Shown here: piece by piece, positions 6,852 through 16,307 of the stretch
How the letters are laid out: every line of letters starts with the position of its first letter
How positions within the stretch are numbered: the first letter of the stretch is position 1
Assembly (NCBI GenBank): GCA_037968895.1
Contig: JBBKWJ010000237.1
Coordinates: 1 to 28,155, forward strand
Direction of reading: 5' to 3'
From: JBBKWJ01 sp037968895
GTDB taxonomy: Bacteria > Actinomycetota > Acidimicrobiia > Acidimicrobiales > SZUA-35
Length of the DNA: 28,155 nucleotides
The notes under the pieces: model-generated
Databases searched by the model: none
Told to the model about the DNA's origin: nothing
The model's input: only the letters and a program-made list of their open reading frames with translations
Translations under genes and position numbers: made by a program

Positions 6852-9800
6852 TGGTGGCCTCCATTACAGCTTTGATTGGATCGGTGCCTTCGGCCAGCGC
6901 TCGAGCTCGCGCAATCAGCACTCGCTTGTATTCCCTCGGCATCACTTTCACGAACTTTGCCACCGACAAGTGCCAACTCTCGAGCATGCGTTCGGCAAGC
7001 ACCGAACCCGTCTCGACAAAATGACTGCGGACCATGGCCTGGAGCGCCTCTTCGTCGTCGTCATCGAGCGGCTCGAGATCGACCATCTCAAGATTTACCC
7101 GGCTGTGGAAATCGTCATCGGCATCGAACACGTACGCAATGCCGCCTGACATTCCAGCTCCGAAGTTGCGTCCTGTTGACCCGAGGATCGCAACAAGACC
7201 CCCGGTCATATATTCGCAACCGTGGTCGCCGATACCTTCGACAACTGCCGTTGCTCCTGAATTGCGGACACAGAACCGCTCGCCAACCCGGCCTCGCAGG
7301 AACGCTTCGCCTGACGTCGCCCCGTAGAGCAGTACGTTGCCGGCGATGATGTTCTCTTCGGCCGCAAACGGAGCTTTCGGGGACGGGAACACGGCGATTC
7401 GGCCGCCAGAGAGCCCCTTGCCGACGTAGTCGTTCGCATCGCCTTCAAGGCGAAGAGTGATGCCCTTTGGCAGGAACGCCCCGAAGGAGTTGCCCGCCTG
7501 ACCGGTGAAGTCGACCTGCATCGTGTTGTCTGGCATGCCATCGTTGCCGTATCGCTTTGTGAGCTCATGGCCAAGCATTGTGCCAACGGTTCGGTTCTGG
7601 TTGCCGATGCTCCGATTGATTCGCAATGGCGTGCCGGTCTCTAACGAGTCGGCAAAGGCGGTAATCAGTTCTTTGTCGAGCGCCTTGACTAGCCCATGGT
7701 GCTGCGGCTTGGTGTTGTAGCGGGCCGCACCCTCTGGAAGCTTCGGAAGATGAAGAATCGGTCGCAGATCGAGTCCAGCGGCCTTCCAGTGAGAGACTGC
7801 GCTCGAGACGTCGAGACTCTCGACCTGGCCAACCGCTTCTTGAAGGGTGGCGAAACCAAGCTCGGCCAATAGTTCTCGTACTTCTTCGGCAATGAACTCA
7901 AAGAATGTCTCGACAAACTCGGGCTTGCCATTGAAACGTTCGCGCAGCTCTGGGTTTTGGGTCGCAATACCAACCGGACACGTGTCGAGATGGCAGACGC
8001 GCATCATGATGCACCCAGAGACGACCAGCGGTGCAGTTGCAAACCCAAACTCTTCGCCGCCGAGCAGGGCAGCAATGACAACATCGCGACCAGTCTTGAT
8101 CTGACCATCGACCTGCACGACGATACGGTCACGCAGGTTGTTCATGAGGAGCGTCTGTTGGGTCTCGGCCAGGCCGAGTTCCCATGGGCCGCCTGCATGC
8201 TTTAGCGAGGTGAGCGGGGACGCACCGGTTCCGCCATCGTGCCCAGAGATCAAGACGACGTCCGACTTGGCCTTTGACACTCCAGCAGCAACGGTGCCGA
8301 CGCCAACCTCTGATACGAGCTTGACATGGATCCGAGCCTCAGGGTTTGCGTTCTTGAGGTCGTGAATGAGCTGGGCGAGGTCTTCGATGGAGTAGATGTC
8401 GTGATGGGGCGGCGGAGAAATAAGGCCGACACCCGGGGTGGAGTGCCTTGTCTTGGCGATCCAAGGATAGACCTTCTTGCCAGGTAGCTGGCCGCCTTCA
8501 CCCGGCTTGGCGCCTTGCGCCATCTTGATCTGAATGTCGTCGGCGTTGGTCAGGTAGTTCGATGTGACGCCAAACCGGCCCGATGCCACCTGCTTGATCG
8601 AGGATCGTTTGGTGTCGCCGTTTGGCATGATCTCGTAGCGCTCGAGATCTTCGCCTCCCTCACCAGTGTTTGACTTGCCACCGAGCCGATTCATGGCGAT
8701 CGCGAGTGTCTCGTGCGCCTCGGCCGAGATCGAGCCGTAGCTCATGGCTCCGGTTGCGAACCGCTTGACGATTTCGCTGATTGGTTCGACCTGCTCGATT
8801 GGGATTGGCGGGCGTTGAGGTGCGAACTTGAAGAGTCCACGCAATGTTGCGAGCTGTTCTGACTGCTCGTCGACAAGGCTCGTGTACTGCTTGAAGATGT
8901 CGTAGCGCTTTGTCCGTGTTGAGTGTTGAAGTCGGTAGACGGTGTCTGGATTGAAGAGGTGGTACTCACCTTCGCGACGCCACTGGTATTCGCCCCCGAG
9001 TTCGAGTTCGCGGTGCGAAAGCGATGTTGGGCGATCGGGGAACGCTCGACGGTGACGTTCAGCGATCTCTTCCGCAATTTCGTCGAGCCCGATACCGCCG
9101 AGCTTCGAGGTGATATTCGGGAAAAACTCGGCAACGAGTTCGTCTGACAAGCCAATTGCTTCAAAAATCTGGGCGCCGGTGTATGAGGCGATGGTCGATA
9201 TGCCCATCTTTGACATCACTTTGATGACGCCTTTGGTGGCGGCTCTGAGGAAGTTCTTCTCGGCGATTGCGGGGTCGGCACTGGATTTGTCCCAGGCAAT
9301 ACGGTCGAGGATCGCCTCGAAAGCCAACGAAGGGCAGACCGCACCGGCGCCAAACCCGATGAGCAGGGCAAAGTGGTGTACTTCACGAGCGTCGGCGGCC
9401 TCGATTACGAGGCCCGCTTTGGTCCGTGTCTTCTCATTGACCATGTGTTGATGCACGGCTGCGGTGAGCAAGAGGGACGGCACAGGAGCAAGGTCGGCAG
9501 TGGCGCCACGGTTGCTCAAGACGATGACTGATGCTCCGCCCGCTATGGCCTCGCTCGCCTGGTGTTGGACTTCGTCGAGCACTCGGCGAAGTCCAGCGCC
9601 GCCTTCGGCGACTGGGTAGAGGGCATGGATAACTGCGCTCTTCAGGTTGGGATGGTCGCCTTCATCATTGGCATGAATGATGTCGGTCAATTCAGATCTG
9701 GTTAGAACGGGGTACGGCAAGCGCAGCTGGCGGCACGACTCTGCGCTAGGACTCAACAGATTGGACTCTGGCCCAATTGTCGCCTCGTATGACGTGACGA

Positions 9801-11394
9801 GCTCTTCTCGGATCGAGTCGAGAGGTGGGTTGGTGACTTGGGCGAAGAGTTGGGAGAAATAGTCAAAGAGCATCCGCGGTCGCGACGACAAGACTGCGAG
9901 CGGTGTGTCGGTTCCCATCGAGCCGATTGCTTCGGTGCCGCTGAGCACCATTGGTTCAACGAGCCACTCAAATTCTTCTTCGGTGTAGCCGTTTGCGACC
10001 AGCAAAGGGACGACGTCGTCGTGGACCGGTGGCGCCACATGGCGGGATCGCAGGTCGGCAAGCTCGACAACATTCTCAAGCCACTCGCCGTATGGATGCG
10101 CCTCGGCGAGATCCATCTTGATCTCGTGGTCGCTGATAATGCGACCTTGTGATGTGTCGACCAGGAACATCTTTCCCGGCTCGAGGCGACCCTTCTGGAT
10201 GACGGTTGACGGGTCGACGTCGAGCACGCCAACTTCGGAGCCAAGCGCAACGATGTCGTCGTCAGTTACCCAGAACCGGCCAGGGCGCAGGCCGTTTCGG
10301 TCGAGAAGTGCACCGATGACGGTGCCATCGGTGAACGTGACCGACGCAGGCCCGTCCCACGGCTCCATCAGCGCAGCGTGGAATCGGTAGAAGTCTCGGA
10401 TCTTCGGATCTAGGTTTGGATTCTTCTCCCATGCCTCGGGGATCATCATGAGAGCTGCCCGTGGAAGCGAATAGCCGCCGAGGTGAAGCAGCTCGAGCGC
10501 CTCATCGAGGCTGGTGGTATCTGAGCCGAGCGGGTCGCAGATTGGGAAAAGCTTGTTGATGCGGTCGCCCCAGTGGTCGGCGGCCAGCATCGCTTCGCGT
10601 GCTTTCATCCAGTTGCGATTGCCTTTGACGGTGTTGATTTCGCCGTTGTGCGCAATGAAACGATATGGATGGGCTCTCGCCCAGTCGGGAAACGTGTTGG
10701 TCGAGAAGCGGCTGTGCACGATTGCGAGCGCACTCTCGACACGCGTGTCGGAGAGATCAGGGAAAAACGTGATTAGCTGATCGGTCGTCAACATGCCTTT
10801 GTAGACAACGGTCCGACACGACAAGCTCGGGAAATAGATCGCAGTGTCGAGTTGGTCGAAGAGTTCTTCGTTTAGGGCGTTCTCGACCCGTTTGCGGACA
10901 ACGTAGAGTTCGCGGTCAAGATCGATCCCGCTAAGACCCTTGGACGAGGTGATGAATGGTTGCCAGAACGAGGGCATCGACTCGAGCGCCTGGTTGCCGA
11001 GCGGGCCCGGTTCGAACGGAACCTCACGCCAGCCGTGCTGCACGAGTCCCTCTTCAGCGACGATTGCGTCGATGCGGTCTCGCACCATGGTCGCGAGCGC
11101 CCGATCGGCGGGGAGGAATGCGATACCGGTTCCGTATGTCCCTGACTCGCCGAGCCCTGGCATGACTTCACGGTAGAAACCGTGCGGGATCTGCATCAGG
11201 ATTCCGGCGCCGTCGCCGCTGTTGACCTCTGCGTTGGTGGCGCCACGATGCTCAAGACTGGTGAGCGCGGAAAGCGACCGGCGGACTATCTCGTGGGACG
11301 CGTCGCCGTGGAGGTGCGCCAAAAACGAGACACCGCACGCATCGTGTTCGAAGCGTGGATCGTAGAGCCCCTCGGGGGCGCGTACCGTACGCAT
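6844..11394 (-). CDS. gltB: Glutamate synthase (NADPH) large subunit
   Basis: A 1516-residue protein of full family length. The N-terminal class II amidotransferase domain begins FEHDACGVSFLAH; Cys20 is the expected nucleophile after removal of a 19-residue propeptide. The central and FMN-binding synthase domains follow (AKPGEGGQLPGKKVYPWIA, then the GHDGGTGASPLTS loop). The 3Fe-4S cluster motif C-x5-C-x4-C is visible in CIMMRVCHLDTCPVG. The C-terminal beta-helix domain has its glycine repeats (GGRIAVF, GATSGEAFLRG, GGLVAILG). The ATG at 11394 has AGGAG six bases upstream. With gltD it forms the ammonia-assimilating GOGAT enzyme. No truncation or frameshift is seen. Confidence 0.98.
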   Translation of the reverse strand: MRTVRAPEGLYDPRFEHDACGVSFLAHLHGDASHEIVRRSLSALTSLEHRGATNAEVNSGDGAGILMQIPHGFYREVMPGLGESGTYGTGIAFLPADRALATMVRDRIDAIVAEEGLVQHGWREVPFEPGPLGNQALESMPSFWQPFITSSKGLSGIDLDRELYVVRKRVENALNEELFDQLDTAIYFPSLSCRTVVYKGMLTTDQLITFFPDLSDTRVESALAIVHSRFSTNTFPDWARAHPYRFIAHNGEINTVKGNRNWMKAREAMLAADHWGDRINKLFPICDPLGSDTTSLDEALELLHLGGYSLPRAALMMIPEAWEKNPNLDPKIRDFYRFHAALMEPWDGPASVTFTDGTVIGALLDRNGLRPGRFWVTDDDIVALGSEVGVLDVDPSTVIQKGRLEPGKMFLVDTSQGRIISDHEIKMDLAEAHPYGEWLENVVELADLRSRHVAPPVHDDVVPLLVANGYTEEEFEWLVEPMVLSGTEAIGSMGTDTPLAVLSSRPRMLFDYFSQLFAQVTNPPLDSIREELVTSYEATIGPESNLLSPSAESCRQLRLPYPVLTRSELTDIIHANDEGDHPNLKSAVIHALYPVAEGGAGLRRVLDEVQHQASEAIAGGASVIVLSNRGATADLAPVPSLLLTAAVHQHMVNEKTRTKAGLVIEAADAREVHHFALLIGFGAGAVCPSLAFEAILDRIAWDKSSADPAIAEKNFLRAATKGVIKVMSKMGISTIASYTGAQIFEAIGLSDELVAEFFPNITSKLGGIGLDEIAEEIAERHRRAFPDRPTSLSHRELELGGEYQWRREGEYHLFNPDTVYRLQHSTRTKRYDIFKQYTSLVDEQSEQLATLRGLFKFAPQRPPIPIEQVEPISEIVKRFATGAMSYGSISAEAHETLAIAMNRLGGKSNTGEGGEDLERYEIMPNGDTKRSSIKQVASGRFGVTSNYLTNADDIQIKMAQGAKPGEGGQLPGKKVYPWIAKTRHSTPGVGLISPPPHHDIYSIEDLAQLIHDLKNANPEARIHVKLVSEVGVGTVAAGVSKAKSDVVLISGHDGGTGASPLTSLKHAGGPWELGLAETQQTLLMNNLRDRIVVQVDGQIKTGRDVVIAALLGGEEFGFATAPLVVSGCIMMRVCHLDTCPVGIATQNPELRERFNGKPEFVETFFEFIAEEVRELLAELGFATLQEAVGQVESLDVSSAVSHWKAAGLDLRPILHLPKLPEGAARYNTKPQHHGLVKALDKELITAFADSLETGTPLRINRSIGNQNRTVGTMLGHELTKRYGNDGMPDNTMQVDFTGQAGNSFGAFLPKGITLRLEGDANDYVGKGLSGGRIAVFPSPKAPFAAEENIIAGNVLLYGATSGEAFLRGRVGERFCVRNSGATAVVEGIGDHGCEYMTGGLVAILGSTGRNFGAGMSGGIAYVFDADDDFHSRVNLEMVDLEPLDDDDEEALQAMVRSHFVETGSVLAERMLESWHLSVAKFVKVMPREYKRVLIARARALAEGTDPIKAVMEATNG

Positions 11395-11593
11395 GAGATC
11401 TCCTGGTCAGGATGGTGGTGGGTGGCAAGGCGGGGACGACGTTGGCCCGGCCGGGAGAGTTCGCAATGGTAGCGCTGACTTGCACCCCGATGCTATTTCT
11501 TTATCGCTCGCAACGATGGAACACGAATCGTCAAACAGTTTGCCAGATCGGTCAATCCCCCGTCCGATCAGCAAGTCGACTAGATTCCACTGG
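11395..11593. promoter_or_regulatory. Divergent intergenic region, gltBD versus M18 peptidase
   Basis: A 199-bp gap between divergent starts that must carry the gltBD promoter and probably that of the peptidase. A self-complementary CCCGGCCGGG lies at 11446-11455, about 50 bp upstream of the gltB start, and an AT-richer stretch lies at about 11491-11505. No convincing sigma-70 pair, riboswitch or known nitrogen-regulator site could be assigned by eye. Confidence 0.4.
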
Positions 11594-12901
11594 ATGACTT
11601 CTGATTCCTCGCCTGCTGCCACACACGACTTTGTTGCAGATCTCCTCCGCGATATTGAGGCGAGCCCTACCCCGTATCACGCGGCGACGACTGCCGCCGC
11701 ACTGTTGGCGGCAGCCGGTTTCAACAAGCACGACAGGAAAAGCCGCTTCCCCACCGCCGCCGGCGGCTACTACATCCTGGACGGTGGCCTAATGACCGCC
11801 TGGGTGCAGCCCGAACGGTCAGAATTCTCAAGTCACGATGGATTCTGTGTCGTTGGTGCTCACACCGACTCGCCGAATCTCCGAGTCAAGGCCAATCCTG
11901 ACTATGAGTCAGTTGGCTGGGCTCAGCTCGCCGTTTCGGTCTATGGCGGCGCCCTGACGAATAGTTGGCTTGACCGTGATCTCGGTCTCGCCGGCCGAGT
12001 GGCCATTGATGGTGAGCAAGAGACCGAGATGCTTCTGTTTCGAGATGACACGCCTCTCTTACGTGTTCCCCAACTCGCAATCCACCTCGACCGCGAAATT
12101 CGCGAGACGGGGCTTCTCCTGAACCCCCAAGAGCACCTCGACCCCCTCTGGTCCACTGGCAAGGAGTCGTTTGTCGAGTATCTGGCTGAGCAGTGCGGGG
12201 TAACCCCTGATCGCATCCTTTCGTGGGACGTCATGGCGCACGACACCCTCGCCCCAGCCCTCGTCGGTCGCCACGGTGATCTCATTGCGTCGGCTCGAAT
12301 CGACAATCTCTTCTCGAGCTTCTGCGGCGTCTATGCATTGCTCGACGCAGCGAAGGGAACTGACCGGCTACGCCGCATTCCCGTATTGGTCTTGTATGAC
12401 CACGAAGAGGTTGGCTCACGCTCGGCGACTGGTGCCGACGGCGCCTCGCTTTCAAACACCCTCGAACGGCTTTCGCTCGCATTGGGATTCGACAGGGCCG
12501 GACACCTCGAGGGTCTCGCCAACAGCTTTGTTGTGTCAGCCGACGGTGCCCACGCAACTCATCCCAACTACCCAGACAAGCATGAGCCCAGGCACTTCAT
12601 CGAGGTGAACAAGGGCATCGTCATCAAGCAGAACCCAAACCAGCGATACGCCACAGACGCACAAAGCGATGCCTGGCTTCGCTCAATCTGCGCCGAAAAC
12701 GACGTACCGGTGCAGACCTATATTCACCGCAACGATCTGCCATGCGGGTCAACCATTGGGCCGATATCTGCGGCACGGCTAGGGATCCCGACGGTCGACT
12801 GTGGCGCCGCACAACTGGCAATGCACAGCATTCGCGAGATGGCGGGCGCGAAAGACGTTGGGTTCTTGACGACCGCTCTGCGTGGCGCGTACTTCTCCTA
12901 G
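11594..12901 (+). CDS. apeB: M18-family aminopeptidase (aspartyl aminopeptidase type)
   Basis: A 435-residue cytosolic zinc aminopeptidase of peptidase family M18, from the ATG at 11594; the frame is open further upstream, but that extension does not look like family sequence. Metal-binding and catalytic motifs are in order: VVGAHTDSPNLRVK (His and Asp ligand), YDHEEVGS (catalytic Glu pair), SADGAHATHPNY, the basic LPCGSTIGPISAARLGIPTVD segment, and MHSIREMAG with the last His ligand. The N-terminal SPTPYHA is also typical. M18 enzymes remove N-terminal acidic or neutral residues from peptides and form dodecamers. The ribosome-binding site is weak. It stands alone, divergent from gltB. The symbol follows common annotation practice; substrate preference is not visible from sequence. 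Confidence 0.92.
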   Translation: MTSDSSPAATHDFVADLLRDIEASPTPYHAATTAAALLAAAGFNKHDRKSRFPTAAGGYYILDGGLMTAWVQPERSEFSSHDGFCVVGAHTDSPNLRVKANPDYESVGWAQLAVSVYGGALTNSWLDRDLGLAGRVAIDGEQETEMLLFRDDTPLLRVPQLAIHLDREIRETGLLLNPQEHLDPLWSTGKESFVEYLAEQCGVTPDRILSWDVMAHDTLAPALVGRHGDLIASARIDNLFSSFCGVYALLDAAKGTDRLRRIPVLVLYDHEEVGSRSATGADGASLSNTLERLSLALGFDRAGHLEGLANSFVVSADGAHATHPNYPDKHEPRHFIEVNKGIVIKQNPNQRYATDAQSDAWLRSICAENDVPVQTYIHRNDLPCGSTIGPISAARLGIPTVDCGAAQLAMHSIREMAGAKDVGFLTTALRGAYFS

Positions 12902-12934
12902 CACACTCTTTGGTGGTGTTTCCGTCACGCATTG

Positions 12935-12963
12935 TTGAAGTAGGTACCTAGACCTACTAGCCT
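12935..12963 (+). promoter_or_regulatory. Candidate hppA promoter with an inverted repeat in the spacer
   Basis: TTGAAG (12935-12940) and TAGCCT (12958-12963) lie 17 bp apart, a sigma-70-like arrangement with imperfect boxes. The spacer region carries the inverted repeat AGTAGGT (12939-12945) and ACCTACT (12952-12958). The repeat may be an operator, or the hairpin may terminate the upstream peptidase transcript; no T-tract follows it. Confidence 0.35.
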
Positions 12964-13000
12964 CCGACGGTCGCCAACCACCGATAGAGGAGATTTTCGC

Positions 13001-15079
13001 GTGGATCTGATTCCGTATCTGGCCTTAGGGTCAGCACTCTTAGCACTGCTGTTAGCAGGCTACTTCTTCCAAGATGTGAAGAAGGCAAGCCCTGGTAACG
13101 AGCGCATGGTCTTCCTCATGACTGAGATCCAGAAGGGCGCCCGCGCCTTTCTGAAGCAGGAATACACCTGGGTATCCGGGTTCGTCGTTGTGATGATGAT
13201 CCTCCTCGGCATTGTCCTCGAGCCATGGGCCTCTGTCAGCTACCTCCTCGGAGCCGTGCTTTCTGGCGGCGCCGGCTACATCGGCATGACCGTTGCGACT
13301 ATGGCAAACGCTCGCACCACAGAAGCAGCGAAGGAAGGGCCGGCCAAGGCGCTGCCCATCGCCTTCCGCGGCGGCGCAGTGATGGGCTTCACCGTCGCCG
13401 GCTTCGCCCTCGGCGGCCTGATGCTCGTCTACATCTTCTTCGTACAGGTCCTTGAACTGAAGGACGCGTTTGAAGTTGTCACGGCCTACGGCCTCGGTGG
13501 CTCAACAATCGCCCTCTTCTCTCGTGTTGGTGGCGGCATCTTCACAAAGGCGGCCGACGTCGGCGCCGACCTCGTCGGCAAGGTTGAAGCTGGAATCCCA
13601 GAAGACGACCCTCGCAACCCGGCCACGATCGCCGACAACGTCGGTGACAATGTCGGCGACGTCGCCGGAATGGGCGCCGACCTATTCGAGAGCTACGTCG
13701 GCTCGATCGTCGCCCCGATCTCGCTGGTTGCATTCTCAGCCAGCCTTGTTCCTGGCGAAATCCAAGACAACTTCCTGCGCCTGCTGCTGTTCCCAATGGC
13801 CATTGCCTTTGTTGGCATGATCGGTTCAATCATTGGTTCGTTCTTGGTCAAGGGCGGTGGCTCAACCGACTCAAAGGCGCTGAGTCGTGCGCTTCACATG
13901 GGCACCAACGTCGCCATGGCGTTCACGATCGTCGCAACGGTCGGCATCTCATACTGGCTGTTCAGTGGGGATGACTTCGACAAGCCGTACGGCCTAGGTA
14001 TCTCCGTCATCGGCGGCCTGATTGCAGGTTGGGCACTCGGCAAGACAGCCGAGTACTACACATCTGACCACTACTCCCCCGTAAAGAAGATCGCCGAGCA
14101 GACCGAGACCGGTCCAGCAACCACGATCCTCAAGGGCATCTCGGCCGGCATGATTTCGGTTGGCGCTTCCGTTGCCATCTTGGTCATTGGCGTCGCAGTT
14201 GCATACTGGGGCGGCGAGCAGACACTCACTGGTGAGATCGGCGGCATCTACGGAATTGCTGTCGCAGCCATCGGCATGCTGGCCACAACCGGCGTCGTCG
14301 TCTCTGTCGACGCGTACGGCCCAATTGCCGACAACGCGGGCGGCATTGCCGAGATGGCAGAGCTTGATCCGTCTGTCCGTGAAGTTACTGACGCACTCGA
14401 CTCTCTCGGAAACACAACGGCCGCAGTCGCCAAGGGCTTCGCCGTTGGTTCCGCTGCGCTCACGGCGCTCGCATTGTTCAAGAGCTTCGAGTTCGCCATT
14501 ATTAAGGCGAACGGCACAGTGAGCCTTGACGTCGGACGAGTCGATGTGTTCATCGGCCTGATGATCGGCGCCATGCTGCCGTTCCTCTTCGCCGCTCTTA
14601 CGATCGACGCCGTCGGGCGTGCCGCTCACGAGATGATCGAAGAAGTCCGTCGCCAGTTCCGTGAGATCCCTGGACTCCGCGAAGGCCTGCCTGGCGTCAT
14701 TCCTGACTCCGCCCGCTGCGTCGCAATTTCGACTCAGGCATCGCTCAAAGAAATGATCCTTCCTGGCTCTCTCGCCGTTGTCGTTCCGCTTGCCGTTGGT
14801 TTCGTCGACGTCGACACGCTCGGTGGTCTTCTGGCTGGTTCACTGGCTACCGGATTCGCTCTCGCCATCTTCATGGCGAACGCCGGTGGCGCATGGGACA
14901 ACGCCAAGAAGTACATCGAAGCAGGAGCCCATGGCGGCAAGGGTTCCGACGCTCACAAGGCTGCGGTTGTCGGTGACACCGTTGGTGACCCGTTCAAGGA
15001 CACCTCAGGCCCTGCGATGAACATCCTCTTGAAGGTCATGACGATCGTTTCCCTCGTCTTCGCAAGCGCTTTCGTATAG
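13001..15079 (+). CDS. hppA: Membrane-bound ion-pumping pyrophosphatase, K+-dependent subclass
   Basis: A 692-residue polytopic membrane protein coupling pyrophosphate hydrolysis to H+ and/or Na+ export. The GTG start has AGAGGAG eight bases upstream. The substrate-site signature is complete: DVGADLVGKVE at residues 186-196, then EDDPRNPATIADNVGDNVGDVAGMGADLFESYVG (201-234). The late SDAHKAAVVGDTVGDPFKDTSGP motif is also intact. GNTTAAVAKG (470-479) has Ala474 and Ala477 where K+-independent enzymes have Lys and Thr, indicating K+ dependence. The ion-gate glutamate is Glu230 in DLFESYVG, the position used by Thermotoga-type Na+ pumps; plant H+ pumps have it one helical turn later. The transported ion is therefore inferred, not certain. 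It probably leads an operon with the lipoprotein gene 20 bp downstream. Confidence 0.96.
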   Translation: MDLIPYLALGSALLALLLAGYFFQDVKKASPGNERMVFLMTEIQKGARAFLKQEYTWVSGFVVVMMILLGIVLEPWASVSYLLGAVLSGGAGYIGMTVATMANARTTEAAKEGPAKALPIAFRGGAVMGFTVAGFALGGLMLVYIFFVQVLELKDAFEVVTAYGLGGSTIALFSRVGGGIFTKAADVGADLVGKVEAGIPEDDPRNPATIADNVGDNVGDVAGMGADLFESYVGSIVAPISLVAFSASLVPGEIQDNFLRLLLFPMAIAFVGMIGSIIGSFLVKGGGSTDSKALSRALHMGTNVAMAFTIVATVGISYWLFSGDDFDKPYGLGISVIGGLIAGWALGKTAEYYTSDHYSPVKKIAEQTETGPATTILKGISAGMISVGASVAILVIGVAVAYWGGEQTLTGEIGGIYGIAVAAIGMLATTGVVVSVDAYGPIADNAGGIAEMAELDPSVREVTDALDSLGNTTAAVAKGFAVGSAALTALALFKSFEFAIIKANGTVSLDVGRVDVFIGLMIGAMLPFLFAALTIDAVGRAAHEMIEEVRRQFREIPGLREGLPGVIPDSARCVAISTQASLKEMILPGSLAVVVPLAVGFVDVDTLGGLLAGSLATGFALAIFMANAGGAWDNAKKYIEAGAHGGKGSDAHKAAVVGDTVGDPFKDTSGPAMNILLKVMTIVSLVFASAFV

Positions 15080-15099
15080 ACCGAGAAAGGAAGCCCCGG

Positions 15100-15741
15100 G
15101 TGCTGATGCGTTCGATGGTGATTTTCCTCTGTTGCGGGCTTACCGCCTGCGGCGGATCACTATCAGACGCGTTAGGGCCCGGGGCTTCTGCGTTCTCAGA
15201 TGATCCTGCGTCTTCGGTCGCACCCGATGAGACTGCCCCCGCCGCCCCAACCACCGTCGATCACGAAGGCAGCGAAGAAACAACTCCTCCAACGTCACAG
15301 CCAACGTCAGAGCCAATTGATCTGGCCGGCTGGAACGCCCCGTGGCCAGCGTCGTGGGGCGACGAGTCTCCGTTCTTCGGCGGCTGGTTGCGATTCACCG
15401 GGGACGGCTCGCGAGCATTCGCAAACAACGTGACGGCTGAAGTGTTCGCCGTTGATCTTCGCACCGACGAAGAGATGCTCGCAATGATGGAACAGGTTCT
15501 GGTTGCAATTGCAGCTGACGTCGTCGTAACTGAGCGGCTGCAAAATCCTCACCCAAATGGTTTCGTAGAGCTCACTTTGAGATACGAATACCCGGTCGGA
15601 GGCGAAACAGTAAAAGGGGCACGAAGTCTTTTTCGAGGTACAACGTCATCGCTCCTTGTGACTTTGACTGCATCGAGCGCGACGTTCGGTGAGGAAACCG
15701 CAAACCTCCGAACTGCACTCGACTCCCTCACTCCCGGTTAA
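15100..15741 (+). CDS. Putative lipoprotein of unknown function
   Basis: A 213-residue protein with a short type II signal peptide: Met-Arg, a hydrophobic run, and the lipobox LTAC with Cys17 as the lipidation site, followed by GGS. A Ser/Thr/Pro-rich linker (about residues 25-75) would tether the mature domain above the membrane. The remaining ~140 residues contain WPASWGDESPFFGGWLRF and a mixed alpha/beta pattern that I do not recognise. The GTG start has AGAAAGGA upstream; an ATG two codons later is an alternative. It begins 20 bp after hppA, so it is probably co-transcribed with it. Whether it has any link to the pyrophosphatase is unknown. Confidence 0.7.
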   Translation: MLMRSMVIFLCCGLTACGGSLSDALGPGASAFSDDPASSVAPDETAPAAPTTVDHEGSEETTPPTSQPTSEPIDLAGWNAPWPASWGDESPFFGGWLRFTGDGSRAFANNVTAEVFAVDLRTDEEMLAMMEQVLVAIAADVVVTERLQNPHPNGFVELTLRYEYPVGGETVKGARSLFRGTTSSLLVTLTASSATFGEETANLRTALDSLTPG

Positions 15742-15774
15742 TAGTCGCCTGTTATTTAGTAATAGGGTCGTCTT

Positions 15775-16236
15775 ATGCAATCGTGGCTCTTCAAGTCGGA
15801 ACCGAACGCGTACTCAATCGACGATCTGTCCCGTGACGGCACCGAGCCGTGGGACGGCATTAGGAACTATCAAGTTCGCAACATGATGCGTGATGACATG
15901 GCAGTCGGCGACCGCATCTTGTTTTATCACTCGAACGCGAAGCCACCGGCTGTCGTCGGTGTGGCCGAGATCGCAAGCGAGGCGTATCCCGATCCGACGG
16001 CATTCGATGAAGACAGTAAGTACTTCGACCCCAAATCGAACCCGGACGAACCAAGGTGGCTTCTCGTCGACGTTCGCTACGTCTCGCACCTCGACCGTGC
16101 AATTCCGATCGCTGAGATGAAGGACGATCCAGAACTCGATGGCATGGCGGCGCTAGCCAAGGGCTCGCGTTTGTCGATCGTGCCTGTCGACGATGAGCAC
16201 TTCGACCACATCGTCCGTCTGGCCACGGCTCGGTAA
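15775..16236 (+). CDS. EVE-domain protein
   Basis: A 153-residue single-domain protein matching the EVE family (PUA/YTH-like fold). The N-terminal WLFKSEPNAYSIDDL is the hallmark, followed by WDGIRNYQVRNMMR, GDRILFYHSNAKPPAVVGVAEI (central barrel), and YFDPKSNPDEPRWLLVDV. EVE domains are believed to read modified bases in DNA or RNA; standalone bacterial members like this one are widespread and mostly uncharacterised. The ATG follows an AGGG-containing leader. The 33-bp gap after the lipoprotein gene contains an AT-rich stretch (TTATTTAGTAAT) that could be a -10 region, so it may have its own promoter. Confidence 0.93.
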   Translation: MQSWLFKSEPNAYSIDDLSRDGTEPWDGIRNYQVRNMMRDDMAVGDRILFYHSNAKPPAVVGVAEIASEAYPDPTAFDEDSKYFDPKSNPDEPRWLLVDVRYVSHLDRAIPIAEMKDDPELDGMAALAKGSRLSIVPVDDEHFDHIVRLATAR

Positions 16237-16307
16237 ACAACTTTCCGAGTGCCAATCCAGTGGCCATTGCGAGTGCCCTTAGGTATGTCTCGCCAAACCC
16301 TGCGAGA

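Noticed and set aside
11393..11593. 67-codon N-terminal extension of the M18 aminopeptidase
   Set aside because: Family proteins start near the SPTPYHA motif; the extension is Gly/Arg-rich, has no support, and would consume the whole gltB promoter region.
13994..14629. 211-codon minus-strand frame opposite hppA
   Set aside because: Shadow of a highly conserved pump gene; the translation is Asp/Cys/Asn-rich and unlike real proteins.
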